A stretch of 64,000 nucleotides of DNA from Bin5 sp965242905 (GTDB lineage: Bacteria > Chloroflexota > Anaerolineae > Caldilineales > Caldilineaceae): NCBI GenBank assembly GCA_965242905.1, contig CBDETM010000002.1, positions 620,001 to 684,000 of the forward strand, read 5' to 3'. The translations under genes and the position numbers were made by a program. Under the pieces are notes generated by a model. It was not told the origin of the DNA. It saw only the letters and a program-made list of their open reading frames with translations, and did not search any database. Shown one piece after another: positions 44,659-54,259 of the stretch; positions within the stretch are counted from its first letter, which is position 1; each line of letters starts with the position of its first letter.

Positions 44659-45768
44659 ATGACCGAAGCCATACGCATCGGGATCGTTGGCTGCGGCAGC
44701 GTGATGCAGCGCCCCTATATGAGGCTTATCCAGCCGATGCGGGCGACAGGCACTGTCGACGTAACCATTGCCTGCGACATCAGGGAGGAAGTCGGGCCGG
44801 TTGTCCAGGACCGGCTTGGCATAGAACGTTTTACGACGGACTATGAGGAGGTGATCGATTCCGACGTCGACGTTGTGATGGTTCTGACGTCGATGCTCGA
44901 GCACGGCCCGATCACGCGGGCGGCACTGGCGGCGGGGAAGCATGTCCTGGTAGAAAAACCGATGGCGGTGACTCTTGAGGAAGCGGCAGAGATCGTGGAA
45001 ATGGCCCAGAGCAGTCCGGGCCTTCTCGTATGCGCCCCCCATGTTGTCCTGAGTAACACCTATCAGACGATGTGGCGTCACATTCACCGGGGAGATATTG
45101 GCAAGGTGCTGATGGCGCGGGCCCGCTACGGTCATTCAGGGCCGGATTGGAGGCCGTGGTTTTACCTCGAAGGCGGCGGCGCGCTGTTCGACCTCGGTGT
45201 GTACAACATCACTTGCCTAACGGGCTGGCTTGGGCCCGCCAAGCGGGTCATGGCAATGACTGGCGTGGCGATTCCCGAGCGGGTGGTCGGAGGTAAGATG
45301 ATGCAGGTGGAGGCCGAAGATAACGCCCATGTGTTGATCGATTGGGGCGAGAATGTATTCGGGGTTGTGACGACAGGTTTCACGATGCAGAAGTACCGAA
45401 GCCCCGCCGTCGAAGTTTATGGCAGCCAGGGAACAATCCAGATGACGGGCGACGACTGGGCGCCAACTGGATATGAACTGTGGCGCAACGATGTCGGCGC
45501 GTGGCAGATTCATGAAGGCACGGACCGGAGCTGGACCTGGACGGACGGCATACGTCATTTGATTGAGTGCATACAAGAGGGCACGACGCCGATTGTACAG
45601 CCGGAGCACGCCTACCATGTGTTGGAGATCATGCTCAAGGCGCAGGAGTCTGGTCGCGACGGGCAATCTAAGGAGCTCGGGAGTACGTTCACGCCGCCTA
45701 CATTCGAGGAGGAGGAGGAGGTAGAGGAAATAGCGGAGCACCTTGTCCACGACTGGACGCAGCGCTGA
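44659..45768 (+). CDS. Gfo/Idh/MocA family oxidoreductase
   Basis: 369 residues from ATG 44659, with AGGAG nine bases upstream (an ATG at 44650 is too close). IGIVGCGSVM is the nucleotide loop, VEKPMAVTLEEAAEI carries the conserved Lys-Pro, and GGALFDLGVYNI is the catalytic helix, with Asp but without the usual His. An unusually acidic tail (FEEEEEVEEIAEHL) ends the protein. Its stop overlaps the start of the bicupin gene by one base (TGATG), so the two are coupled and likely act in one sugar pathway. Confidence 0.88.
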   Translation: MTEAIRIGIVGCGSVMQRPYMRLIQPMRATGTVDVTIACDIREEVGPVVQDRLGIERFTTDYEEVIDSDVDVVMVLTSMLEHGPITRAALAAGKHVLVEKPMAVTLEEAAEIVEMAQSSPGLLVCAPHVVLSNTYQTMWRHIHRGDIGKVLMARARYGHSGPDWRPWFYLEGGGALFDLGVYNITCLTGWLGPAKRVMAMTGVAIPERVVGGKMMQVEAEDNAHVLIDWGENVFGVVTTGFTMQKYRSPAVEVYGSQGTIQMTGDDWAPTGYELWRNDVGAWQIHEGTDRSWTWTDGIRHLIECIQEGTTPIVQPEHAYHVLEIMLKAQESGRDGQSKELGSTFTPPTFEEEEEVEEIAEHLVHDWTQR

Positions 45769-46655
45769 TGAGCTATTCGGCGTCGCCGCGACCCACATTC
45801 GACGGCCCGGCGCATATCCCCTATGAAACGGTGACGCGTCACCTCTGGGGCGACGAGGAGTCGGGGGAGGTGGCCGACTGGATATACGTTTCCAGCAGTA
45901 AGATCCACCAGCTGGTCTTTGGGCTGCCGCCTGGCGGGGCCTTCAGGCACTCGGACAACTACCGTACCATCTTTGCTGCAGACGAGGTGATGTACGTGTT
46001 CAGCGGGGTGATGGTGCTGAGCAATCCGGAGACAGGTGAAGTGCATCGCGTGGGGCAGGGCGAAGCGGCCTTCTTTCGCCGAGACACGTGGCATCATGCC
46101 TTCAACTTCAGTAGTGAACCGCTGCGTGTCATCGAGTTCTTTGCACCGCCGCCCTCTCAGGGCACGTCGGGGTCATACGCGCAGACGAAGCCGAATCTGA
46201 CATCGCCAAAGTATTCTCAGGACCAGTGGATGGGCCGCTGGCCAAAAGCACAAGCGCAAGCCGCGGAGAATTTCACGATCCGGCCGGTACGCGTCAGGGA
46301 CCTATTGTGGCGGCTGGAGGGGGCGGAGCAGCAGTTGCTGGTGGGAATACTGGCGGCGACGGAGCATCTGACGGTGGGGAAGATGCAATTGATGGCAGGG
46401 CAGCGCAGCGATATCGAGGTGCACGCCGGCGATGAGAGTCTATACCTCCTAGAGGGAGATTTGAACGTGCGCGTTCCGGAAAACGACGGGCCGCGCTGGT
46501 TTGAGCTCAAGCCAGGTGATGGCTTTTTCGTCCCGGAAGGCACACCGCACCAGTACTACAACATGTCGGACGCAGCAGCGTCGTTTCTCTGCGGGATTGC
46601 TCCCAGGTATTCGCCTGACGTTCCGGAAGTGTTCTCCAATGGTAGAGAACCCTGA
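45768..46655 (+). CDS. Bicupin (two cupin domains)
   Basis: 295 residues with two beta-barrel cupins. Cupin 1 (about 40-125) has H61, E73 and H109/H110 as likely metal ligands. Cupin 2 (about 190-285) has H219, E223 (VHAGDESLYLLEGD) and H261 (EGTPHQYYN). Both metal sites look intact. Such proteins serve as sugar isomerases, epimerases or dioxygenases. Lying between a dehydrogenase and a sugar kinase, an isomerase role on a sugar or sugar acid is likely but inferred. It overlaps the kinase gene by 17 bases. Confidence 0.85.
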   Translation: MSYSASPRPTFDGPAHIPYETVTRHLWGDEESGEVADWIYVSSSKIHQLVFGLPPGGAFRHSDNYRTIFAADEVMYVFSGVMVLSNPETGEVHRVGQGEAAFFRRDTWHHAFNFSSEPLRVIEFFAPPPSQGTSGSYAQTKPNLTSPKYSQDQWMGRWPKAQAQAAENFTIRPVRVRDLLWRLEGAEQQLLVGILAATEHLTVGKMQLMAGQRSDIEVHAGDESLYLLEGDLNVRVPENDGPRWFELKPGDGFFVPEGTPHQYYNMSDAAASFLCGIAPRYSPDVPEVFSNGREP

Positions 46656-47574
46656 TCCTGCGGCCTGGGCCATCGGCCTGGATGTGGGGGGAACCAAGAT
46701 CGCCGCCGGACTCGTAGCCCACCCTTCCGGCTCTGTCCTCTCCCGCCGAACGATCCCGACGTTGCCGCAGCGAGGGGGCAAGGCGGTCTTGTGCGATACG
46801 CTGGCCCTCGCCGAGGGGATGATGGAGGAAGCAGGGAAAAGGAACCTGGATCTGCTCGGCATCGGTGTGGGCGTGCCCGAACTGGTTGATCCAGAGGGGG
46901 AAATTACCAGTTCCCATTCGCTAGACTGGCAAGGGATGTCGGTTCAGAGAGAGTTTTTTCGCCTTGCGCCAGCCATCGTCGAGTCGGACGTGCGGGCAGG
47001 GGCTCTGGCTGAGGCGATGTCCGGCGCCGGACGGGGGTACAGACTCTTTGTCTATGTCACGGTGGGAACGGGCATTTCGAGTACGCTGGTCCAGGATGGT
47101 CGCCCGTTCGCAGGAGCTCGCGGCAATGCCCTGGTCATGGCCAGCAGTCCGTTCACCGTGGAATGCGATGTTTGCGGCACAGAAGTTAATCCCATTCTGG
47201 AAGAGATTGCCAGCGGCCCTGCTCTGGTAGCGAGATATAATCGGTACAGTTCAGGGGCAGCGAGAATGGGCGAGGATGTAACGGCAGCAGCGGCGAGGGG
47301 AGACGAGGCAGCTGTACGTGTTGTCCGTAGCGCGGGTGAAGCGCTCGGCAACAGTGTTGCGTTTCTCATCAACGTGATGGACCCAGAGGCGATCGTGGTT
47401 GGCGGCGGGCTTGGATCGTCAGGGGGGCTTTACTGGGACAGCTTCGTCGCTTCGACACGGGCTCACATTTGGGCTGAGAACAGCCGCGGTTTGCCCATTC
47501 ACCCGGCGGCAATGGGGGCGGATTCGGGACTGATTGGGGCTGCCGCATCGATCTTTGAGAGAGCAGGACTGTGA
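46639..47574 (+). CDS. ROK-family sugar kinase-like protein lacking the zinc motif
   Basis: 311 residues from ATG 46639, inside the end of the cupin gene. LDVGGTK (14-20) is the phosphate-binding loop of the ASKHA fold, and D117 (ESDVRAGALAEA) is the catalytic Asp position. The ROK zinc motif CxCGxxGCxE is degraded to CDVCGTEVNPILEE (C176, C179), and the preceding G-H is replaced (RGNALVM). There is no N-terminal helix-turn-helix, so it is a kinase rather than a repressor. Sugar substrate unknown, perhaps a product of the dehydrogenase-cupin steps. Confidence 0.83.
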   Translation: MVENPDPAAWAIGLDVGGTKIAAGLVAHPSGSVLSRRTIPTLPQRGGKAVLCDTLALAEGMMEEAGKRNLDLLGIGVGVPELVDPEGEITSSHSLDWQGMSVQREFFRLAPAIVESDVRAGALAEAMSGAGRGYRLFVYVTVGTGISSTLVQDGRPFAGARGNALVMASSPFTVECDVCGTEVNPILEEIASGPALVARYNRYSSGAARMGEDVTAAAARGDEAAVRVVRSAGEALGNSVAFLINVMDPEAIVVGGGLGSSGGLYWDSFVASTRAHIWAENSRGLPIHPAAMGADSGLIGAAASIFERAGL

Positions 47575-47704
47575 GACCCGGCAGCGCCTGGATAATGCAC
47601 AAACCAGACATGAGAGTGGCGACCAGGGCTCGAACTATGGGCCACTAATGGGATGCCATAACATGAATGTATTGGAGACTCTGAACACATTTCAGGAGGA
47701 GAAG

Positions 47705-49036
47705 ATGAGCAAGCGTTTCACTCGACGTAGTTTTCTGCAACTGTCGGCGATGACTGCCGGAGGCGGGCTGCTTGCGGCCTGCGTTGCTCCTGCCCCGGCC
47801 ACGGATGATGCGGGGGCCGGCATGGCCGAGGAGCCAGTGGAGATTAGGCTGGCGGAGGGAAGTTGGGTGGGTCCTGAGGGCATCGCGTTCTGGACCGATG
47901 AGATCATCCCGGCGTTTGAAGAAGGTCATCCAGGCATCAATGTGACATTTGAGAACGCGGAGTCGCCCGACTATGCGGATAAGCTGTATACGCAGTCAGT
48001 GGCAGGTGACGCGCCGGATGTGATGTTCGTCTGGGGCGGCGTCAATTATAACCTGATGCAGAAGGGACAGTTCCTCCAGTTGGACGACTACTTCGACAGT
48101 GCGGACCTGGAGGACTTCTATCCGGCAAAACTGGACGCTCATCTGCTGGACGGGAAGTTGTACGGTATGCCCAAGTATGTATCGACAGTGGCGATGGCCT
48201 ACAACAAGGACATCCTCGACGAGGCCGGTGTCGAATATCCTGACGGCACATGGACGTGGGACGACTACGTGATCGCCTACGAGGCGACGACCAAGCGTGA
48301 TGACAGCGGCGAAATCGTCCAGTGGGGCAGATATGTAGCACAGCAGTATATGGAACATTACGTCTGGATGAACGGGGGCGAATGGATGAACGCGCCGCTG
48401 TTCGGTACAAAGTGCCTTCTTGACGGCGAAGAAGCCATTGCGGCCCTAAAGTATAACTACGACCTGATCTACGGCAATAATCAGGTCGCGCCGATTGCAG
48501 GTTCAGTTCCGGAAGTCGGCTGGCACAACATCTTCTCGACAGGGAAGATCGCGTTTGCTGAATCCCACAGTTGGACTGTGACCAATTATGTACGCGAGAA
48601 CGATTTCAACTGGGACTTCACCGACCTGCCGGTTTCCAATGACGGTGGGAAGGCAGGCCTGACGTTTGCCGACGGCTACGGCGTCGCAAGAGCGACGCAG
48701 GAACCGGACGCGGCGGTGGCGATGGTAAGGTTCCTCACGGGGCCTGAAGCGCAGAAGGCGATGGCGCTGAGCATCGTGGGACTGCAGCCGACGCGGCGCA
48801 GTGTTGCAGGCGAGGTCTGGGATGTAGATTCAATGGGGGCGCAGGCCGGTTACGATGTGGCTGCATTCTCTCGCATCATGGACGATGCCCGTCTTGACCC
48901 GGCGTTCCAGGAGAATGAGAAGGTCAACTCTGAGGTCTTCAGCCCGATCTGGGACCAAATCTGGATTACTGCTGAGATTGGCCTGGAAGAAGGCATTAAC
49001 CTGATCGTTGAACGCATCGACGAGATTTTCGCCTGA
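47705..49036 (+). CDS. Family 1 sugar-binding lipoprotein, tandem copy 1
   Basis: 443 residues from ATG 47705 with AGGAGG upstream. The leader has twin arginines (R7-R8, RRSFLQL) and a lipobox ending at Cys26 (LLAAC), so it may leave by Tat and be lipid-anchored. The mature part has the family 1 fold (FWTDEIIPAFEEGHPGINV, GMPKYVSTVAMAYNKDIL, ALSIVGLQPTRRS). It presents a sugar to the MalFG-type permease encoded downstream. It is closely similar along its whole length to the next gene's product. Confidence 0.93.
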   Translation: MSKRFTRRSFLQLSAMTAGGGLLAACVAPAPATDDAGAGMAEEPVEIRLAEGSWVGPEGIAFWTDEIIPAFEEGHPGINVTFENAESPDYADKLYTQSVAGDAPDVMFVWGGVNYNLMQKGQFLQLDDYFDSADLEDFYPAKLDAHLLDGKLYGMPKYVSTVAMAYNKDILDEAGVEYPDGTWTWDDYVIAYEATTKRDDSGEIVQWGRYVAQQYMEHYVWMNGGEWMNAPLFGTKCLLDGEEAIAALKYNYDLIYGNNQVAPIAGSVPEVGWHNIFSTGKIAFAESHSWTVTNYVRENDFNWDFTDLPVSNDGGKAGLTFADGYGVARATQEPDAAVAMVRFLTGPEAQKAMALSIVGLQPTRRSVAGEVWDVDSMGAQAGYDVAAFSRIMDDARLDPAFQENEKVNSEVFSPIWDQIWITAEIGLEEGINLIVERIDEIFA

Positions 49037-49379
49037 TAGCCGTGCAGATGGTCAGCCCGGACAGACGTTGAATCCGGGCGCATTGGACCCTGTCCAGACT
49101 TGAACCTTGACGGCCCCAGGCCGGCGTGCTTCCTGCTGCGTTCTTGTTCGAAAGATACGCGAAAGAAAGCACGCTGGCCTGATCTGAGGAATCGGGGCGA
49201 GCTTCTCCCTAGAACTGGTGAGGAAGCTTCCTCACCGCTCCCATCCTACTCCAGGAGACTGGCAGGAGCTGTAAGGATTCAAGATTCCACCTTAAGCGGT
49301 AACAAGAGATGGTGGTGGACTGATAGGGACTGCATCGCAGCCGTCAAGAAGCTGTCCTAATTCTGAATCAGGAGGAACC
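49037..49379. other. Hairpin-rich intergenic region between the two binding-protein genes
   Basis: No gene is visible in these 343 bases. GCCCGGA (49055-49061) pairs with TCCGGGC (49073-49079), and AGGCCGGCGTGCTTC (49118-49132) pairs with AAAGCACGCTGGCCT (49166-49180) at 13 of 15 positions. Neither is followed by a T run, so they look like RNA-stabilising or attenuating structures rather than classical terminators. Confidence 0.6.
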
Positions 49380-50711
49380 ATGGCAAATCGAATGAACCGA
49401 CGCGATTTTTTGAGCCTGTCCGTGGCGACGGCAGGCGGCGGGCTGCTCGCGGCCTGCGTTGCCCCGGCGGCCGCCCCTGAAGATTCGGGGGCGTCGATGG
49501 CCGAGGAGCCTATCGAGATCAGACTGGCGGAGGGTAGTTGGGTTGGTCCTGAGGGGATCGCATTCTGGACGGATGAAATCATTCCCAGTTTTGAGGAAGG
49601 AAATCCCGGCATCAACGTCACCTTTGAGAATGCCGAATCGCCCGACTATGCCGACAAACTCTATACGCAGGCGGTGGCCGGCGATTCACCCGATGTCATG
49701 TTCGTATGGGACAACATCAATTATAACCTGTTGCAGAAGGGACAGCTGCTGCAGCTGGACGATTATTTCGAAAGCGAATACCTGGAGGACTTCTATCCAG
49801 CTTTGGTTAATGCCCATCTGTTGGACGGGCAGCTTTTCGGTATGCCCAAATACGTATCAACGGTCGTGATGGCCTATAACAAGGACCTCCTGGACGAGGC
49901 CGGCGTCAGTCATCCAGACGGGGAATGGAACTGGGACGACTACCTTGCGGCATACGAGGCAACGACCAAGCGGGATGACAGCGGAAACATCGTCCAGTGG
50001 GGAAATTACGTTGCACAGGGGTACATTCAACACTACGTCTGGATGAACGGCGGCGAGTGGATGAATACCGAAATCTTCGGTACGAAATGCCTTCTGAACA
50101 GTGAAGAGGCGGTGGAGGCTCTCAAATTCAACCACGATCAGATCTATGGTGACAGTCCCGTGGCGCCGATAGCCGGGTCGATTCCAGAAGTCGGATGGTG
50201 GAACGTCTTTTCGACCGGCAAGGTGGCGTTCATGGAATCTCACAGTTGGACCGTGACCAACTACATTCGTGAGAACGACTTCGCGTGGGACTTCATAGAT
50301 CTACCCGTGGCACGTGACGGCACCAAGGCAGGCCTCACCTTCTGCAATGGGTACGTGATAGCAAAGAAGACGAAAGAGCCTGACGCGTCTGTTCAGCTGG
50401 TGAGATTCCTGACCTCGCCGCAGGCTGAGGAGGTCATGGCGTTGAGTATTGTCGGACTGCAGCCGGCGCGGCGCAGCGTGGCCGGTGATGCCTGGGACGT
50501 GCGATCAATGGGAGCGGAAGCAGGCTACGACGTGGCCGCTTTCTCACGTATCATGGAGCATACACGGTTGAACCCGGCTTTCCAGGAGAACGACAAGGTC
50601 AACTCCGAGGCGTTCGGTCCAATCTGGGACCAGATCTGGGTGACCGGTGAAATAGGCCTCGAAGAGGGCGTCAATCTGATTGTGGAGCGCATCGACGAGA
50701 TATTCGCCTGA
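49380..50711 (+). CDS. Family 1 sugar-binding lipoprotein, tandem copy 2
   Basis: 443 residues, the same length as copy 1, with AGGAGG before the ATG. Twin arginines at 7-8 (RRDFLSL) and lipobox Cys at 26. Most residues match copy 1, including WVGPEGIAFWTDEIIP and the C-terminal GLEEGVNLIVERIDEIFA. Changes cluster in the predicted lobes rather than the leader, so the two may bind related but different sugars. The permease genes follow after 140 bases. Confidence 0.93.
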   Translation: MANRMNRRDFLSLSVATAGGGLLAACVAPAAAPEDSGASMAEEPIEIRLAEGSWVGPEGIAFWTDEIIPSFEEGNPGINVTFENAESPDYADKLYTQAVAGDSPDVMFVWDNINYNLLQKGQLLQLDDYFESEYLEDFYPALVNAHLLDGQLFGMPKYVSTVVMAYNKDLLDEAGVSHPDGEWNWDDYLAAYEATTKRDDSGNIVQWGNYVAQGYIQHYVWMNGGEWMNTEIFGTKCLLNSEEAVEALKFNHDQIYGDSPVAPIAGSIPEVGWWNVFSTGKVAFMESHSWTVTNYIRENDFAWDFIDLPVARDGTKAGLTFCNGYVIAKKTKEPDASVQLVRFLTSPQAEEVMALSIVGLQPARRSVAGDAWDVRSMGAEAGYDVAAFSRIMEHTRLNPAFQENDKVNSEAFGPIWDQIWVTGEIGLEEGVNLIVERIDEIFA

Positions 50712-50851
50712 GAAAGCTGGATTTAAGGGGATGATGGAGAGGAGTAGGTGAGACCCCTAAACGAGGTAGAACAGTGCCTTTCCTTCTCCTTGTCCTCTTA
50801 TCCCTACCCGCTCCATTCTTGTAACTCGGGATTGGAAGGCAGGCCCAAAAC

Positions 50852-51832
50852 ATGAGCGCCGAAATTCAGAGCAGCCAGACTCCATGGGCAAGATTGCTCG
50901 CATCGAATGCCTGGTCGCGCCGCACATTGCGGCAGCGGGAGGAGTTGATCGCGTATCTCCTGGTCTCACCATGGGTGATAGGGTTTCTGGCGTTCATTCT
51001 CGGCCCCATGCTGACTTCGTTGGGCCTAAGCTTTACTGAGACGGACCTGTTCACGCTGGAGTTTGTGGGGTTGGAGAACTACACCAAACTCCTCTCCTTT
51101 GACACGACGCGAACGCTCTTCTGGACGACGCTTTACAACACGGCCTATTACGTTTTCCTCAGTATCCCTCTGACGATCAGCGCCGGGTTTTTCATCGCGA
51201 TGCTGCTCAACCAGAACATTTCCGGGCAGCCCACCTACCGAGTCGTTTACTATCTGCCTGCAGTTATTCCCGGCATTGCCACTTCGCTGTTGTGGCTGTG
51301 GCTGTTTCAGCCTGAATTCGGTCTAATCAACTGGGCGCTGTCGCTGGTGGGAATCGAGGGACCGCGCTGGTTGTTCGACAGGAGTACGGCGAAGATGGCC
51401 CTAGTCCTCATGAGCGTGTGGGGCGCGGGATCCAATATGCTCATCTTCCTGGCCGGGCTGCAGGGCATTCCCACCGAACTGTACGAAGCCGCGACCATTG
51501 ACGGGGCCGGCATTTGGCGGCGCTTCCGCAGCATTACGATCCCGATGATCAGTCCGACCTTGTTCTTTGTGGTGGTCACGCAGATTATCTGGTCATCACA
51601 GGTATTCACAAACGTGTACGTGATGACCGAGGGCAAGGGCGGCCCTGCAAACGCCACGCTCATGATGGTTCTCTATCTGTATCAGGTGGCCTTCCGGCAG
51701 TACCGGATGGGGTATGCCAGCGCGTACGCCTGGATCTTTTTCCTTATACTCCTGGTCTTTACGTTAGTTCTCTTCCGATCGTCCAAGGCGTGGGTCTACT
51801 ATGAGACAGAGATCGGAGGTCAGAGGTCATGA
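50852..51832 (+). CDS. Carbohydrate ABC permease, MalF/UgpA type
   Basis: 326 residues. Six membrane helices, the first at about 35-60 (AYLLVSPWVIGFLAFILGP), and the EAA loop ELYEAATIDGAGIWRRFRSITIPM near 209-232. It forms the channel with the MalG-type partner, whose start overlaps this stop by four bases (ATGA). There is no ATPase gene in the locus, so a shared MsmK/UgpC-like ATPase elsewhere is expected. Confidence 0.93.
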   Translation: MSAEIQSSQTPWARLLASNAWSRRTLRQREELIAYLLVSPWVIGFLAFILGPMLTSLGLSFTETDLFTLEFVGLENYTKLLSFDTTRTLFWTTLYNTAYYVFLSIPLTISAGFFIAMLLNQNISGQPTYRVVYYLPAVIPGIATSLLWLWLFQPEFGLINWALSLVGIEGPRWLFDRSTAKMALVLMSVWGAGSNMLIFLAGLQGIPTELYEAATIDGAGIWRRFRSITIPMISPTLFFVVVTQIIWSSQVFTNVYVMTEGKGGPANATLMMVLYLYQVAFRQYRMGYASAYAWIFFLILLVFTLVLFRSSKAWVYYETEIGGQRS

Positions 51833-52707
51833 GCGGCGCGGCAGTCGGTATGGGCAGTTCGCGTGCGAGCATAGAGCGAAGCCGGAGAACGCAAACGTTC
51901 TTTATCCACGCCGTACTTATTGCCGGAGGGATCATCGTAATGATTCCCCTGGCGTGGATGCTCTCCACATCGCTTAAGCCGCCGCACCAGATCACCAAGT
52001 TTCCGCCGATATGGATTCCGGACCCGTTCGTGTGGTCAAACTACGTTCGGGCGGTGACGATCTTCCCAGTATCGTTCGTGGTGTTTGTGCGCAACTCGAT
52101 GTACATGAGCCTCATGATCACTCTGGGGACGGTTCTTTCCAATGCTGTCGTTGCCTTCGCTTTTGCCCGCCTGACCTTTCGAGGAAGCCGTGTCCTTTTC
52201 ATTATTGTACTGAGTACGATGATGCTGCCGCAGCAGGTAACGATGATCCCTCTCTTTATCCTGTTTTCCAAGTTCGGCTGGATAAACACTTACAACCCGC
52301 TGATTGTTCCCCACTTTTTTGCTAACGCCTACTTTGTTTTTCTACTTCGTCAGTTCTATACCACCATCCCACGCGAGCTGGACGACGCGGCGCGAATCGA
52401 CGGCTGCGGCGTAATTGGGTTGTTCCTTCGTATCATGCTGCCGTTGAGCAAGCCGGCCCTGGGCATCACCGCCATCTTCGCTTTTACCTGGGCGTGGAAT
52501 GAGTTTCTGGGGCCGTTGATCTATTTGAGCAGGATGGAAACCTTTCCGCTAGCGATCGCGCTCTCTTTCCTGCGAGCTGCGCATGGCGTGCTGTGGTCGG
52601 AACTGATGGTGGTCTCCTTTATTGCGATGCTGCCGCCGGTACTCCTTTTCTTCGTTGCGCAGAAGCATTACATTCAGGGCATCGTGATAACGGGCGTTAA
52701 GGGGTAG
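51829..52707 (+). CDS. Carbohydrate ABC permease, MalG/UgpE type
   Basis: 292 residues with six helices. MIPLAWMLSTSLKPPHQI is the typical N-terminal region, and ELDDAARIDGCGVIGLFLRIMLP near 184-206 is the EAA loop that contacts the ATPase. It is coupled to the MalF-type gene by an ATGA overlap. It serves, with its partner, the two binding proteins upstream. Confidence 0.93.
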   Translation: MSGAAVGMGSSRASIERSRRTQTFFIHAVLIAGGIIVMIPLAWMLSTSLKPPHQITKFPPIWIPDPFVWSNYVRAVTIFPVSFVVFVRNSMYMSLMITLGTVLSNAVVAFAFARLTFRGSRVLFIIVLSTMMLPQQVTMIPLFILFSKFGWINTYNPLIVPHFFANAYFVFLLRQFYTTIPRELDDAARIDGCGVIGLFLRIMLPLSKPALGITAIFAFTWAWNEFLGPLIYLSRMETFPLAIALSFLRAAHGVLWSELMVVSFIAMLPPVLLFFVAQKHYIQGIVITGVKG

Positions 52708-52755
52708 AACTCCAGTCCTTCAGCTTGTACATCTCCGACCGGAAAGGAAGCCAAA

Positions 52756-54225
52756 ATGATCTTCAAACCCAGCATTGTCGCGCGCATGTGGGATACCTGG
52801 CTCTACTACCACGAGGGCAAGCATTACCTCTTTTACCTGAGCAACTCGCTCGCCGACGTACGCTGGGACGGGATGAGCGTGGCAGTATCGGAGGACGGCG
52901 TCCACTTTGAAGACCACGGCGAAATCATCCACAAGGCGGATGACGCGGTCTGGATGGGCACCGGCATGGTCTGGCGGGTGGGGGAGAAGTTCATGCTCAA
53001 CTTTTCGGAGGAGCGGGCCGGCATACAGGAGATCTTCTTTGCCGAATCAGACGATTTACTGCACTGGACGCGCCTGCCGGACGAGGAGTACATCTGCCGG
53101 GCCGATTCACGCTGGTACCATGAAGACCCTACCTTCACCAGGCCGCGTTGGGACTGCATCTGGGCGCTGCCGCGCGAAGAGGGTGAGGGTTACATTGGCT
53201 TTCTGACGGCCGTGGCGCGGCACGGTCCGGCGGGGTTGTGCGGGACGGCCGGGTGTGTCGTCTCTGACGATGGCCGGCACTTTCGCGCGGCGCCGCCGGT
53301 GATCGAGACCGGCGTGTGGGGGGACCGCGTTGAGGTGGGGGCGGTTGAGAAGTTCGGCGACCGTTACTACATGCTGCTGGGGGTAGGGTCTGCGCCGCTG
53401 GGCGCCCGCCAGCGTTCGCGGCTGCCTGCAGGCGAGGGGGGGATGTTTGTGTTGAATTCGGACAGCCAGGCGGGACCTTATGTACTGGATCCCGGGCAGG
53501 CCCCGTTCCTGGGCAGCAGCCCCGTCCTCTATACATACTTTGCCCGCTTTTATCGCTGCGGCGACGAACTGTTGCTCAATCACCACACGGTTCCGCGCAG
53601 TGGGCACGCCGGTCCGGAGGACATTTACTTTTCGCCATTGAAGTCGGTGCAGCGCGACGACGCCGGTCTACTGAGTCTGCACTGGTGGACGGGCAACGAG
53701 GCGCTGAAGGGAAGGGAAATGCCTGTCGTCTTGGAAGGAAGCCAATTGTACGCCCTGCAGGAGGACGCATGTTCCCTGGAGGTCGGACAGGCGCAGCTCA
53801 GCGCGGTATCGGGGGGCCTGGCCATCCTGCCGGCGAAGTATGACACTGCACGCGGTGTCATACTGGAGGCGGAGGTGACGGTGCACGCTTCCGATGCCGC
53901 GATTTCCGGGGCGGGGCTGTTTGTGGAAGGTGAGACGGTCAACGAGGGGACCCTGTTGTTCGCGCAGAGCGACGGGCGGGTGGCGGTCGGGCGCTACGAC
54001 GGCTATTCCTTCAAGATGCAGGATGCCAAGCCGTACGACTTCACGCCTGACGAACCGGCGCGCTGGCGGCTCCTGCTGCGCGATGCGCACGTGGAGCTTT
54101 ACATTGACGACGAGCACATCCAGTGCTTCACGATGGACCACAGACCGGGGGGGCGGTTGGGCTTCGCGGTCGAGGCCGGCAGCGCGACTATCAGCAAGGT
54201 CCAGGCGTGGGAGATGTCACTTTGA
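52756..54225 (+). CDS. GH32/GH43-like beta-propeller glycosidase with C-terminal beta-sandwich
   Basis: 489 residues, no signal peptide. Residues 1-310 form a five-bladed propeller with WLYYHEGKHYLFY in blade 1, S-x-D-G repeats (SEDGVHF, SDDGRHF) and YHEDPTF (121-127) at the place of the D-P catalytic motif. Residues from about 325 onward look like the lectin-like beta-sandwich often fused in GH32 enzymes. It closes the dehydrogenase-kinase-transporter operon, after 48 bases and a GGAAAGGAAG ribosome-binding site. It probably hydrolyses the imported oligosaccharide in the cytoplasm; specificity is unknown. Confidence 0.77.
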   Translation: MIFKPSIVARMWDTWLYYHEGKHYLFYLSNSLADVRWDGMSVAVSEDGVHFEDHGEIIHKADDAVWMGTGMVWRVGEKFMLNFSEERAGIQEIFFAESDDLLHWTRLPDEEYICRADSRWYHEDPTFTRPRWDCIWALPREEGEGYIGFLTAVARHGPAGLCGTAGCVVSDDGRHFRAAPPVIETGVWGDRVEVGAVEKFGDRYYMLLGVGSAPLGARQRSRLPAGEGGMFVLNSDSQAGPYVLDPGQAPFLGSSPVLYTYFARFYRCGDELLLNHHTVPRSGHAGPEDIYFSPLKSVQRDDAGLLSLHWWTGNEALKGREMPVVLEGSQLYALQEDACSLEVGQAQLSAVSGGLAILPAKYDTARGVILEAEVTVHASDAAISGAGLFVEGETVNEGTLLFAQSDGRVAVGRYDGYSFKMQDAKPYDFTPDEPARWRLLLRDAHVELYIDDEHIQCFTMDHRPGGRLGFAVEAGSATISKVQAWEMSL

Positions 54226-54259
54226 GGTGGGCTAAGAGTTAGACTTCGAGTCAGTCTGT

